From: Bacteroidales bacterium
GTDB lineage: Bacteria > Bacteroidota > Bacteroidia > Bacteroidales > UBA932
NCBI GenBank assembly: GCA_020026355.1
Contig: JAHHQP010000034.1
Span: 1 to 20,758 of the forward strand
Direction: 5' to 3'
DNA: 20,758 nucleotides
A program made the translations under genes and the position numbers. Of this stretch, positions 1 to 7,878 are shown one piece after another. A model generated the notes under the pieces. The model saw only the letters and a program-made list of their open reading frames with translations, did not search any database and had not been told where the DNA came from. Each line of letters starts with the position of its first letter. The stretch's first letter is position 1.

Positions 1-3
1 ATC

Positions 4-432
4 ATGAAACTAGGTATCTGCTGCGACCACGCAGGCGTAGATTACAAGAACAGGCTCATCGAAGTCCTGAAAGCAAGAGGAATCGAAGTCGTGAACTTCG
101 GTACCGACACCACCGAAAGCATGGATTACCCGGATGTCGCTCATCCGCTGGCCAATGCCGTCGAGAACCATGAAGTAGATTGCGGCATCGCCATGTGCGG
201 AACAGGAAACGGAATGGCCATGACGCTCAACCACCACCAGGGGATCCGTGCAGGACTGGCCTGGAGCAAGGAAATCGGAGCCCTCGTGAAACAGCACAAC
301 AACGCCAATATCCTGGTGATGCCGGCCCGTTTCATCTCTTTCGAGGACGTGGTAACCATCACCGAGACCTGGCTCGATACAGATTTTGAAGGCGGCAGAC
401 ACCAGAGAAGAATCGACAAGATCCCTGTATGA
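4..432 (+). CDS. rpiB: Ribose-5-phosphate isomerase B
   Basis: RpiB interconverts ribose 5-phosphate and ribulose 5-phosphate in the non-oxidative pentose phosphate pathway, in the cytosol. The 142-residue product has the family N-terminus (MKLGICCDHAG, with the phosphate-binding DHAG near residues 9-12) and the central CGTGNGMA segment, whose Cys is the proposed catalytic base in this family. Length is normal for RpiB (about 140-150). The ATG at position 4 fits the family start; the promoter lies outside the window. The TGA stop overlaps the truB start (ATGA, 429-432), so the two genes are probably translationally coupled. LacA/LacB galactose-6-phosphate isomerases are related, but the housekeeping context favours RpiB. 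Confidence 0.93.
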   Translation: MKLGICCDHAGVDYKNRLIEVLKARGIEVVNFGTDTTESMDYPDVAHPLANAVENHEVDCGIAMCGTGNGMAMTLNHHQGIRAGLAWSKEIGALVKQHNNANILVMPARFISFEDVVTITETWLDTDFEGGRHQRRIDKIPV

Positions 433-1412
433 TCGACCCGCAGAAACAGAAGAGACTGGAAGAGGCAGTCGCAGAGCTCCATCCCCTGGCAGCCGGGCCG
501 GACACCCTCCCCTTTTCCCGGAACATCGATGATTATCCCGACGGTATCGTGCTGCCGATCGACAAGCCTTACCGCTGGACCTCCGCCGATGTCATCCGGA
601 AAGTGAAATATGCCGCGAAAAGACATTTCGGGAAGAAGAATCTCAAGGTCGGTCATGCCGGTACGCTGGATCCCCTGGCGACGGGCATCCTGATCGTCTG
701 CATCGGAAAGGCGACCAGACTGGCGGAAAGTTTCCAGGCTCATGACAAAGAGTACATCGCCAGCATCACTTTCGGCGCGACCACTCCTTCCTATGATCTG
801 GAAAAAGGGATCGACCGTTTCTTTCCGCACGAACACATCACGGAAGAACACATAGCCGCACATCTTGATAAATTCCTGGGAGAACAGGACCAGGTGGCCC
901 CGCTCTTCTCCGCCAAATCCGTCGACGGTGTAAGAGCCTATGAACTGGCCCGGAAACTGTTCAAGGAACATCAGGCCGGCGAAGGTGAGCGCACCTTCGA
1001 TGAAGCGGCCGCCGAGAGCATCCGTACCTCCCGCATCACGATCAGCGCTCTGGAACTGCTGTCTTTCCGACCGGCCCAGTGCAAGAACGGAGAAGCTGAA
1101 CGACGTTTTCAGGAACTTCAGGAGAACGGAGCGATCACCGGAGAACAGAGTAGCGGAGCCTCCTCCCGCATCAAGGTCACGGACAATTCAGCGCTCGGAC
1201 TTCCGGTCGCCGATATCAGGATCGCCTGCAGCAAAGGTACCTACATCAGGGCTTTTGCCCGGGATCTCGGCGAAGAACTGGGCAGCGGTGCCCACTTAAG
1301 TTCATTGACCCGGAGCAGGAGCGGTGAATTCAGCCTGGAAAACGCCTTGAGCGTCGATCAGGCCTGCGAACTGCTGGGACTTCATCCGGAAGACTGGACA
1401 GAAAGGAATTAG
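429..1412 (+). CDS. truB: tRNA pseudouridine(55) synthase TruB, with extra segments
   Basis: TruB converts U55 of the tRNA T-loop to pseudouridine. The catalytic motif GTLDPLATG is present (Asp81), followed by the KEYIASITFG and SAKSVDGVRAYELAR segments and the C-terminal CSKGTYIRAFARDLG motif typical of TruB. At 327 residues it is long for a Bacteroidota TruB, which I expect at about 230-250. There is an N-terminal extension of about 35-40 residues. A polar segment at about residues 213-259 also separates strands that are normally close, and another short acidic stretch lies near 181-198. The reading frame is intact through all of them. The start overlaps the rpiB stop. The 3' end overlaps the stop of the convergent metalloprotease gene by 4 bp, and I see no terminator there. 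Confidence 0.93.
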   Translation: MIDPQKQKRLEEAVAELHPLAAGPDTLPFSRNIDDYPDGIVLPIDKPYRWTSADVIRKVKYAAKRHFGKKNLKVGHAGTLDPLATGILIVCIGKATRLAESFQAHDKEYIASITFGATTPSYDLEKGIDRFFPHEHITEEHIAAHLDKFLGEQDQVAPLFSAKSVDGVRAYELARKLFKEHQAGEGERTFDEAAAESIRTSRITISALELLSFRPAQCKNGEAERRFQELQENGAITGEQSSGASSRIKVTDNSALGLPVADIRIACSKGTYIRAFARDLGEELGSGAHLSSLTRSRSGEFSLENALSVDQACELLGLHPEDWTERN

Positions 1413-2062
1413 ACCGGACGGTACTTGCGGATTTCCCTGGTCATCACGAAATGGACCGGATGCTTTGCCCTGGAACGGCGGACCAGCGCGGCGATACGGA
1501 CAGCTTCCGCATCCCCTTCTTCCACCAACCGGGCCAGATTGTCCCCGCACAGCCGCTCGAGCAGCAGATGGAATTCTTCCCCATGGTCATGATGACGGAG
1601 ATGACAGAGTTCATGGATCAGCACATAATCAGAAAGCACCCGCGGAAGACGAACCAGATTCAGGTTCAGATTGATGTTGCCCAATGAAGAGCAGCTTCCC
1701 CAGTTCGATGAATTGTGCTTGATGGCGACACGCCGGTAAATGAAGCCGTAGCGATGAGCCAGCACCGCCAGACGGGACGGAAGTTCCTCCCGAGCCTGCA
1801 GCCGGAGCCTTTCCACTTCTTCCGGAGCGGCACGCTGCGTGATCTTCGGTGCGGACTGGAACCGCAGGAGCGTTTCCTTGACCCAAGCCTTCTTCAATTT
1901 GAAGAAACTCACTCCTGCCAGATAAGGTGCATAGGATGGAAGGACCACTTCCACGCCTTTGACAGGATGCACCCGGATGCTGACCTGACTGGCCCTGGAA
2001 CTTTTACGCACCGTATAAAGGCCGATTTCCGGATCATCATATATTTTCTGTCCTGCCGCCAT
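1409..2062 (-). CDS. YgjP-like (DUF45) zinc metallopeptidase
   Basis: This is a member of the YgjP/SprT-like metallopeptidase family (PF01863, formerly DUF45). The C-terminal half holds a gluzincin-type site: H150-E151-L-C-H154, with a further His cluster HHDH at 157-160 supplying the likely third zinc ligand, followed by GEEFH. Upstream, the family signature NWGSCSS lies at about 120-126 and the N-terminal half carries the usual basic region. The length of 217 residues is near the family norm (about 230). There is no signal peptide, so it should be cytosolic; a substrate cannot be read from the sequence. It is divergent from rpsO and convergent with truB. The ATG at 2062 follows a candidate -7 box by about 25 bp. 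Confidence 0.88.
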   Translation of the reverse strand: MAAGQKIYDDPEIGLYTVRKSSRASQVSIRVHPVKGVEVVLPSYAPYLAGVSFFKLKKAWVKETLLRFQSAPKITQRAAPEEVERLRLQAREELPSRLAVLAHRYGFIYRRVAIKHNSSNWGSCSSLGNINLNLNLVRLPRVLSDYVLIHELCHLRHHDHGEEFHLLLERLCGDNLARLVEEGDAEAVRIAALVRRSRAKHPVHFVMTREIRKYRPV

Positions 2063-2087
2063 AGGAATGAGATTTTCAAGAGAACAG

Positions 2088-2095
2088 CAAAATTA
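2088..2095 (-). promoter_or_regulatory. Candidate -7 box for the YgjP-like gene
   Basis: On the minus strand the sequence reads TAATTTTG, matching the Bacteroidota sigma-ABfr consensus TAnnTTTG. It would give a leader of about 20 nt before the ATG at 2062. No convincing TTG -33 element lies at the 19-21 bp spacing, so confidence is moderate. Confidence 0.4.
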
Positions 2096-2129
2096 TACAA
2101 AAAATCGCACGATTATTTAGCGCAATGTC

Positions 2130-2160
2130 TTGATTTAATGATAATTTATAGATATCTTTG
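2130..2160 (+). promoter_or_regulatory. rpsO promoter (Bacteroidota -33/-7)
   Basis: A TTG at 2130-2132 is followed by a 20-nt spacer and TATCTTTG at 2153-2160. This matches the Bacteroidota primary-sigma promoter (TTG, 19-21 nt, TAnnTTTG). Transcription should begin near 2165-2168, leaving a leader of about 55 nt before rpsO. Confidence 0.75.
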
Positions 2161-2168
2161 CGCCCACT

Positions 2169-2191
2169 TTTGGTCTCATGGTGAGACCGGA
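2169..2191 (+). promoter_or_regulatory. Perfect hairpin in the rpsO leader, candidate S15 autoregulatory element
   Basis: GGTCTCA (2172-2178), loop TGG (2179-2181) and TGAGACC (2182-2188) form a perfect 7-bp stem. It can be extended at its base by two U·G pairs and one U-A pair (2169-2171 with 2189-2191). It sits almost at the predicted transcript 5' end, about 30 nt before the rpsO start. S15 is known to repress its own translation through leader RNA structures in several bacteria, and G-U/G-C pairs are part of its rRNA recognition. The assignment here is inference from position and shape. Confidence 0.45.
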
Positions 2192-2220
2192 CATTATTAA
2201 CATTTTAATCTTTTTGCAAT

Positions 2221-2496
2221 ATGGCTGAATATTTGACAGCAGAAAAGAAGCAAGAGATTTTCGCGAAGTACGGAAAGTCTAATACTGACACTGGCTCAGC
2301 TGAGTCTCAGATTGCTTTATTCTCCTACCGTATCGCTCACCTTACCGAGCACCTCAAAAAAAACAAGAAGGACTTCTCGACACGTCGTTCTCTGTTGAAG
2401 CTCGTAGGTAGAAGGCGTCAAATCCTTGATTACCTCAAGGACACTGACATCGAGAGATACAGAACTATCGTCAAGGAGCTTGGCCTCCGTCGATAA
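2221..2496 (+). CDS. rpsO: 30S ribosomal protein S15
   Basis: S15 is a primary binder of the 16S rRNA central domain and organises the small-subunit platform. The 91-residue product matches the whole family: the DTGSAESQIALFSYRI segment, the LTEHLK helix, the RRSLLKLVGRRRQILDYL rRNA-binding core and the basic C-terminus. Length is normal (about 89). It has its own promoter at 2130-2160 and a rho-independent terminator directly downstream, so it is probably expressed largely as a monocistronic message. pnp follows, the same neighbour order as in many bacteria. Codon choice differs from the flanking genes, as expected for a highly expressed ribosomal gene. Confidence 0.97.
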   Translation: MAEYLTAEKKQEIFAKYGKSNTDTGSAESQIALFSYRIAHLTEHLKKNKKDFSTRRSLLKLVGRRRQILDYLKDTDIERYRTIVKELGLRR

Positions 2497-2519
2497 TCAA
2501 CATATCAGGAGACGCTGAA

Positions 2520-2557
2520 GGGGGAATTCCGGTTTTGGTCCGGAAGCCCCCTTTTTT
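2520..2557 (+). terminator. Rho-independent terminator after rpsO
   Basis: GGGGG (2520-2524) pairs with CCCCC (2547-2551) and TTCCGG (2527-2532) pairs with CCGGAA (2540-2545). They enclose a T/G loop and are followed by six T (2552-2557). This is a strong intrinsic terminator 24 bp after the rpsO stop. Confidence 0.88.
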
Positions 2558-2686
2558 CGCTGAAATACAAACTTCCAGGCGTGTAAAAGCAACCTGCAGC
2601 GCCAGGAAGAAGACAATATATATGACCGAATAGATTTACAGTATTAATCCACTCCCATAGGGGGAGGCAGGTTGGAAACAAACACA
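2558..2686 (+). other. Untranslated leader region of pnp
   Basis: This stretch lies between the rpsO terminator and the pnp ATG, and no gene is visible in it. TAGATTTA at 2631-2638 resembles the -7 consensus except for the last base and has no clear -33 partner, so the pnp promoter is unresolved. A 5-bp stem, CTCCC (2652-2656) with GGGAG (2662-2666), lies 21 nt before the ATG. Its right arm belongs to a purine-rich GGGGGAGG run. Confidence 0.35.
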
Positions 2687-4972
2687 ATGAACATCATCAA
2701 CAAGAAGATTGAATTATCCGACGGTAGGGTAATTGAGATTGAAACCGGTAAACTTGCCAAACAGGCAGACGGTTCCGTAGTCGTCAAGATGGGAGGCACC
2801 ATGCTCCTCGCAGCAGTAACTTGCGCGAAAGACGCAAAAGAGGACGTCGACTTCATGCCGCTCCAGGTAGACTACAAAGAAAAATACGCTTCAGCTGGAA
2901 GATTCCCTGGCGGATTCATGAAGCGTGAAGGAAAGGCCTCAGATTATGAAATCCTTATTTCCAGACTGGTCGACAGAGCCCTCAGGCCTCTATTCCCGGA
3001 AGATTTCCACGCAGAGGTTTATGTAACCGTTAACCTCATCTCCGCAGAGAAAGACATCCAGCCGGATGCTCTTGCAGGACTTGCTGCATCTGCAGCTCTT
3101 GCTGTCAGCGACATTCCGTTCGAAGGTCCTATCTCCGAGGTACGTGTCGCAAGAATCAACGGCGAGTTCAAGATCAACCCTAACTTCAGCGAAATGGCTG
3201 ATGCCGATATCGACATCATGGTCGCAGCCACCTACGACAACATCATGATGGTCGAAGGTGAGATGAAAGAGGTCAGCGAGAAAGAAATGCTCGATGCCAT
3301 CAAGTTCGCTCACGAAGAGATCAAGAAACACTGCAAAGTGCAGATGGAACTCTCAGAGGAAGCTGGAAAGACCGTCAAGAGAACCTATTGCCACGAAGAG
3401 AACGACGAAGATCTCCGCAAGGCTGTAGAAGAGTTCTGCTATGACAAATGCTACGCTATCGCTAAATCCGGTTCCGGCAAACAGGAAAGAACAGACGCTT
3501 TCGATGCTTTGAAAGAGTCCTTCTACGAGACCATTCCGGAGGAAGAGCGTGAAGCCAAGACCATGATGGTCGAGAGATATTATCATGCTGTAGAGAAAGC
3601 AGCCATGAGAAACATGATCCTTGATGAGGGTCAGCGTCTGGACGGTCGTCACACGACGGAAGTCCGTCCGATCTGGTGCGAAGTCGGTTATCTTCCTTGC
3701 GCCCACGGTTCTGCAATCTTCACCCGTGGCGAGACACAGTCTCTTTCAACTGTGACCCTGGGAACGAAACTTGACATGAAGGAGCACGATGAAGTACTCT
3801 GCCAGGGTACGGACCAGTTCGTCCTCCACTACAACTTCCCGCCGTTCTCCACCGGTGAGGCAAAAGCACAGCGTGGTGTAGGCCGTCGTGAGATCGGACA
3901 TGGTAATCTCGCATGGAGAGCATTGAAACCAATGGTTCCGATGGCTCCGGAGAACCCATACGCTATCCGTGTCGTTTCCGACATTCTCGAATCCAACGGT
4001 TCTTCTTCCATGGCTACCGTCTGCGCTGGTTGTCTCGCGCTCATGGATGCCGGTGTCAAGATCAAGAAACCGGTTGCAGGTGTTGCAATGGGACTGATCA
4101 CCGATAAAGAAAGACCGAACGAAAGATATGCTATCCTTACCGATATCCTCGGCGATGAGGACCACCTCGGCGATATGGACTTCAAGGTAACCGGTACGAA
4201 AGACGGTATCACCGCTACCCAGATGGATATCAAGGTAGACGGACTTTCCTACGACGTTCTCGAGAAAGCACTCGAGCAGGCACGCCAGGGCCGTCTCCAC
4301 ATCATGGGCGAGATGATGAAGACCATCGACAAGCCGCGTGAGGACTACAAGCCGTTCGTTCCGAGACTGGTACAGCTCCAGGTTCCAGGTGAGTTCATCG
4401 GCGCCATCATCGGTAAAGGCGGTGAGGTCATCCAGAAGATCCAGAAAGAGACCGGTACAACCGTCACCATCACAGAAGACATCTGCAACGGTCAGACGAT
4501 CGGTGTTGTCGACATCTTCGGTGAGAACAAGGAATCCATGGATGCCGCTATCGAATGGATCAACAACATCACAGCTGTTCCTGAGGTAGGTACCGTATAC
4601 CACGGTAAAGTCGTATCCATCCTCGAGTTCGGTGCATTCGTGGAGATTCTCCCAGGTAAGGAAGGACTCCTCCACATCTCCGAGATCGACTGGAACAAGA
4701 CCGAGAAAGTTGAAGACGTCCTCAACATCGGTGACGAAGTGGATGTCAAGCTCCTCGAGATCGATGCCAAGACCGGCAAGATGAGACTTTCCAGAAGAGC
4801 TCTCATCGAGAAACCGGAAGGCTATGTCGAGCCGGAGCGCAGACCGCGCAACAACGACCGTGGTCCACGTCGCGACGACCGCAACAGAGGTCCACGTCGC
4901 GATGACCGCAAGCCACGTCGTGACAGCGAGCACAAAGAGAACAAGGAACACAAAGATCCTGAAATGTTCTAG
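2687..4972 (+). CDS. pnp: Polyribonucleotide nucleotidyltransferase (PNPase)
   Basis: PNPase degrades RNA phosphorolytically from the 3' end. Two RNase PH folds are visible (about residues 10-150 and 310-540), joined by a helical region. The second carries FPPFSTGEAK and the catalytic GDEDHLGDMDFK acidic motif. A KH domain with GKGG (near 569-630) and an S1 domain (about 635-705, GLLHISEIDW) follow. The last 45 or so residues are a charged tail with a repeated PRRDDR unit. I start at ATG 2687, which aligns with family N-termini. An in-frame TTG at 2672 would add five residues (METNT) and is only about 4 nt from a GGAGG run. rpsO lies upstream beyond a terminator, and a terminator follows the gene. 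Confidence 0.96.
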   Translation: MNIINKKIELSDGRVIEIETGKLAKQADGSVVVKMGGTMLLAAVTCAKDAKEDVDFMPLQVDYKEKYASAGRFPGGFMKREGKASDYEILISRLVDRALRPLFPEDFHAEVYVTVNLISAEKDIQPDALAGLAASAALAVSDIPFEGPISEVRVARINGEFKINPNFSEMADADIDIMVAATYDNIMMVEGEMKEVSEKEMLDAIKFAHEEIKKHCKVQMELSEEAGKTVKRTYCHEENDEDLRKAVEEFCYDKCYAIAKSGSGKQERTDAFDALKESFYETIPEEEREAKTMMVERYYHAVEKAAMRNMILDEGQRLDGRHTTEVRPIWCEVGYLPCAHGSAIFTRGETQSLSTVTLGTKLDMKEHDEVLCQGTDQFVLHYNFPPFSTGEAKAQRGVGRREIGHGNLAWRALKPMVPMAPENPYAIRVVSDILESNGSSSMATVCAGCLALMDAGVKIKKPVAGVAMGLITDKERPNERYAILTDILGDEDHLGDMDFKVTGTKDGITATQMDIKVDGLSYDVLEKALEQARQGRLHIMGEMMKTIDKPREDYKPFVPRLVQLQVPGEFIGAIIGKGGEVIQKIQKETGTTVTITEDICNGQTIGVVDIFGENKESMDAAIEWINNITAVPEVGTVYHGKVVSILEFGAFVEILPGKEGLLHISEIDWNKTEKVEDVLNIGDEVDVKLLEIDAKTGKMRLSRRALIEKPEGYVEPERRPRNNDRGPRRDDRNRGPRRDDRKPRRDSEHKENKEHKDPEMF
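4862..4921 (+). repeat. Degenerate tandem repeat encoding the PNPase R/D-rich tail
   Basis: Two near-identical copies begin with GGTCCACGTCGCGA at 4862 and 4889, and a shorter third partial copy (CCACGTCGTGA) starts near 4913. They encode GPRRDDRNR-type units in the disordered, positively charged PNPase C-terminus. Confidence 0.7.
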
Positions 4973-4995
4973 TCTATACGACAGATAAACCTGAA

Positions 4996-5030
4996 GAAGG
5001 CTGCCTTGTTGAAGGCAGCCTTCTTTTTTT
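4996..5030 (+). terminator. Rho-independent terminator after pnp
   Basis: GAAGGCTGCC (4996-5005) pairs perfectly with GGCAGCCTTC (5014-5023), with a short loop that can close further by two T-A pairs. Seven T follow (5024-5030). It lies 23 bp after the pnp stop. Confidence 0.9.
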
Positions 5031-5049
5031 ACCCCCGACAGGATACAGA

Positions 5050-5083
5050 AAAGCCGGACCAGAAATGCTTCTGATCCGGCTTT
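5050..5083 (-). terminator. Probable terminator after the fumarase gene
   Basis: Read on the minus strand, a 15-bp stem (5069-5083 with 5050-5064) encloses a 4-nt loop. Its one plus-strand mismatch becomes a U·G pair in minus-strand RNA, which suggests it works for the leftward transcript. The T run after it is short (about four), so termination may be modest. Confidence 0.65.
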
Positions 5084-5102
5084 ACCTATAGAATCGCGTT
5101 GA

Positions 5103-6716
5103 TTAGAGACCGAGCTTCTTGAAGAAGTCGTTACCCTTGTCATCCACGAGGATGAAGGCAGGGAAATTCTCCACGCGGATTTTCCAGATTGCTTCCATGC
5201 CCAGTTCAGGATACTCGACACACTCGATGCTCTTGATGTTGTTCTGCGCAAGGATAGCGGCAGGACCTCCGATGGAACCGAGGTAGAAGCCACCATGCTT
5301 CTTGCAGGCATCGGTCACCTGCTGGCTTCTGTTACCCTTTGCCAGCATGATCATGCTGCCGCCGTGACTCTGGAAGAGATCGACGTAAGGGTCCATACGA
5401 CCGGCAGTCGTCGGGCCCATTGACCCGCAGGCCATACCTGCAGGAGTCTTGGCAGGACCTGCATAATAGATCGGATGATCCTTGAGGTACTGCGGCATTT
5501 CCTCTCCCCTGTCGAGGCGCTCCTTGATCTTCGCATGAGCGATGTCACGGCCGACGATGATGGTTCCGTTCAAGCTGAGACGGGTAGATACCGGATATTT
5601 GGTCAGTTCCTGGAGGACTTTCTCCATCGGCTGATCGAGGTCGATCTGCACGCCACCACCTTCGCCTTCGCGACGGAATTCTTCCGGGATCCACTGAGTA
5701 GGATTATCGTCCAGCTTCTCGATCCAGATACCGTCCTTGTTGATCTTACATTTGATGTTACGGTCAGCGGAGCAGCTTACACCCAGACCTACCGGGCAGC
5801 TGGCACCATGACGCGGAAGACGGACGATACGTACATCATGCGCGAAATATTTACCGCCGAACTGTGCACCGAGACCGATCTTATGAGCCTCTTCCAGCAC
5901 CTGTTTCTCCAGTTCCACATCACGGAAGGCACGTCCGGTCTCATCACCGGTAGTCGGCAGTTCATCGTAATAGTGGGTGGAAGCCAGCTTCACGGTCAGC
6001 AGGTTCTTCTCAGCGGAAGTACCACCGATCACGAAAGCGATATGATATGGAGGGCAGGCTGCCGTTCCGAGAGTCTTCATCTTGGCGACCAGGAAAGGAA
6101 CGAGCTTTTCCGGGTTGAGCAGTGCCTTGGTCTCCTGATAGAGATAGGTCTTGTTGGCAGAACCACCACCCTTCGTCACGCAAAGGAAACGGTATTCCAT
6201 TCCCTCGGTAGCTTCGAGGTCGATCTGTGCCGGAAGGTTGCATTTCGTGTTCACTTCCTCATACATGCTCAGCGGAGCATTCTGGGAATAACGGAGGTTC
6301 TCTTCCGTATAAGTCTTGTAGACACCCAGGGAAAGGGCTTCCTCATCGCAGAAGCCGGTCCAGACCTGCTGACCTTTCTCGCCATGGATGATGGCGGTAC
6401 CGGTATCCTGGCAGATCGGAAGTTTTCCTTTGCAGGCCACCTCCGCATTACGCAGGAAGGTCAGGGCTACAAACTTGTCATTTTCACTGGCCTCAGGATC
6501 GCTCAGAACCTTCGCTACCTGGGCATTGTGTTCCGGACGGAGCATGAAGGACACGTCCCTGAACGCTGCGTTAGCCATTTCGGTAAGTCCTTCCTTCTCG
6601 ATCTTGAGGATAGGCTTGCCCTCGAATTCACCAACACTCACATGATCTTTCGTGAGGAGATAGTATTCAGTCTTGTCTTCACCAAGCTGAAACATCGGTG
6701 CATATTTGAATTCCAT
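5103..6716 (-). CDS. fum: Class I fumarate hydratase ([4Fe-4S] fumarase)
   Basis: This enzyme interconverts fumarate and (S)-malate with an oxygen-sensitive [4Fe-4S] cluster. The 537-residue chain is full length for a single-chain class I fumarase (FumA/FumB type). Cys102 (LPICQDTGT), Cys221 (AACPPYH) and Cys315 (GVSCSAD) fall at the spacing of the three cluster ligands in E. coli FumA (105, 224, 318). KGGGSANK and the C-terminal-domain motifs TPAGMACGSMGPTTAGRMD and GSIGGPAA are also present. I start at ATG 6716 rather than the TTG at 6722. It follows prfB by 12 bp and is probably cotranscribed with it. In anaerobic Bacteroidota it would serve the reductive succinate-forming branch; that role is inference from the family. 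Confidence 0.94.
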   Translation of the reverse strand: MEFKYAPMFQLGEDKTEYYLLTKDHVSVGEFEGKPILKIEKEGLTEMANAAFRDVSFMLRPEHNAQVAKVLSDPEASENDKFVALTFLRNAEVACKGKLPICQDTGTAIIHGEKGQQVWTGFCDEEALSLGVYKTYTEENLRYSQNAPLSMYEEVNTKCNLPAQIDLEATEGMEYRFLCVTKGGGSANKTYLYQETKALLNPEKLVPFLVAKMKTLGTAACPPYHIAFVIGGTSAEKNLLTVKLASTHYYDELPTTGDETGRAFRDVELEKQVLEEAHKIGLGAQFGGKYFAHDVRIVRLPRHGASCPVGLGVSCSADRNIKCKINKDGIWIEKLDDNPTQWIPEEFRREGEGGGVQIDLDQPMEKVLQELTKYPVSTRLSLNGTIIVGRDIAHAKIKERLDRGEEMPQYLKDHPIYYAGPAKTPAGMACGSMGPTTAGRMDPYVDLFQSHGGSMIMLAKGNRSQQVTDACKKHGGFYLGSIGGPAAILAQNNIKSIECVEYPELGMEAIWKIRVENFPAFILVDDKGNDFFKKLGL

Positions 6717-6728
6717 TATCAAAGTAAA

Positions 6729-7844
6729 TTAGTTGTTGTTTTCCATAAGATAGACTTTCATGAACTCGTTCAGGTCGCCGTCCAGGACGCCCTGGGTATC
6801 CGAAGTCTCGTAACCGGTCCGGAGATCCTTCACCATCTTGTACGGATGGAGGACGTAGCTTCGGATCTGGGAACCCCACTCGATCTTCTTCTTCTGCCCC
6901 TCGAGCTCAGCCTGCTTTTCCTGACGTTTCTTCAGTTCAATGTCATAGAGTCGGGATTTCAGGATACGGAGCGCATTCTCACGGTTGTCTCCCTGGGAAC
7001 GGGTTTCCGTATTCTCGACGATGATGCCGGTCGGGATATGGCGGACACGCACACCTGTCTCCACCTTGTTCACGTTCTGTCCACCGGCACCGCTGGAACG
7101 GAAAGTATCCCATTCGATATCGGCCGGATTGATCTCGATCTCGATCGTGTCGTCCACGAGCGGATAGATGAAGACAGAAGAGAAAGTGGTCTGACGTTTG
7201 CCCTGAGCATTGAACGGGGAGATGCGGACCAGACGGTGCACACCGCTTTCCGCCTTGAGGTAACCGAAGGCGAAATCGCCTTCCACCTCGATGGTCGCGG
7301 ACTTGATGCCGGCATCCTCGCCCTCGAGCAGATCCGTCACCGTCATCTTGTAGCCGTTGCGTTCTCCCCAGCGCATGTACATGCGCATGAGCATGGCAGA
7401 CCAGTCATTGGCCTCCGTTCCACCGGCTCCGGAATTGATCGTGAGGATGGCTCCGAGGTTGTCTCCTTCCGCCCCCAGCATGTTCCTCAACTCCAGCGCC
7501 TCGAGTTCCTTGACCGCAGCGGCATAGGCCTGATCCAGATCCCGGGACTCATCGGTCTCTGCATTCTCGGCACCGAGACGGTCCAGGCTCTCCTTCGCGA
7601 AGTCATAGAGGACCTCGAGATCATCCACCGCAGCGGAGACCTTATCATAGCCGGTCACCCAGAATTTGACTCCGGACAATTCCTTCAGGAAGGCTTCCGC
7701 CGCCTTGGGATCGTCCCAGAAATCAGCTGCAAGCGTCTTCTCTGTCTTTTTCTGGACCTCTGTCCTTTTCGCATCGATATTGATGCAGCGGCCGAGGGTT
7801 TCCACCCGCTGGCGCAATTCCTTGATCTGTTCTGAACCTGTCAT
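6729..7844 (-). CDS. prfB: Peptide chain release factor 2, single uninterrupted frame
   Basis: RF2 recognises UGA and UAA stop codons and triggers peptidyl-tRNA hydrolysis. The 371 residues include the stop-codon-reading SPF motif (199-201) and the peptidyl-transferase-centre GGQ motif (244-246, SGAGGQNVNK). The flanking INSGAGGTEANDW segment is characteristic of RF2. The frame is open from the ATG at 7844. The region matching the usual +1 frameshift site (around residues 18-25, LGRCINIDAK) has no in-frame UGA and no CUUUGA slip sequence. RF2 therefore does not appear to be frameshift-autoregulated here. A -7 box lies 34 bp upstream, and the fumarase gene follows 12 bp downstream. Confidence 0.95.
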   Translation of the reverse strand: MTGSEQIKELRQRVETLGRCINIDAKRTEVQKKTEKTLAADFWDDPKAAEAFLKELSGVKFWVTGYDKVSAAVDDLEVLYDFAKESLDRLGAENAETDESRDLDQAYAAAVKELEALELRNMLGAEGDNLGAILTINSGAGGTEANDWSAMLMRMYMRWGERNGYKMTVTDLLEGEDAGIKSATIEVEGDFAFGYLKAESGVHRLVRISPFNAQGKRQTTFSSVFIYPLVDDTIEIEINPADIEWDTFRSSGAGGQNVNKVETGVRVRHIPTGIIVENTETRSQGDNRENALRILKSRLYDIELKKRQEKQAELEGQKKKIEWGSQIRSYVLHPYKMVKDLRTGYETSDTQGVLDGDLNEFMKVYLMENNN

Positions 7845-7878
7845 CTCGTTTGAAGTTGATTACTTGTCTAAAATCCTA

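Noticed and set aside
1401..1420. A possible terminator between truB and the convergent metalloprotease gene
   Set aside because: The stop codons overlap and no stem with a T run is visible.
2652..2666. Short stem CTCCC/GGGAG in the pnp leader as an RNase III-type autoregulatory hairpin
   Set aside because: Only 5 bp long, too weak to claim as a PNPase control element without conservation.
2672..2686. TTG at 2672 as the pnp start, behind GGGGGAGG
   Set aside because: The spacing is short, Bacteroidota rarely rely on Shine-Dalgarno sites, and the ATG at 2687 aligns with PNPase N-termini.
3746..5311. A 521-codon open frame on the minus strand opposite pnp
   Set aside because: Antisense to PNPase, runs through the pnp terminator into fumarase, and shows no protein-family features.
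5475..7835. A 786-codon open frame on the plus strand opposite fumarase and prfB
   Set aside because: It lies wholly antisense to two clearly conserved genes, has no recognisable domain, and is explained by their codon bias.
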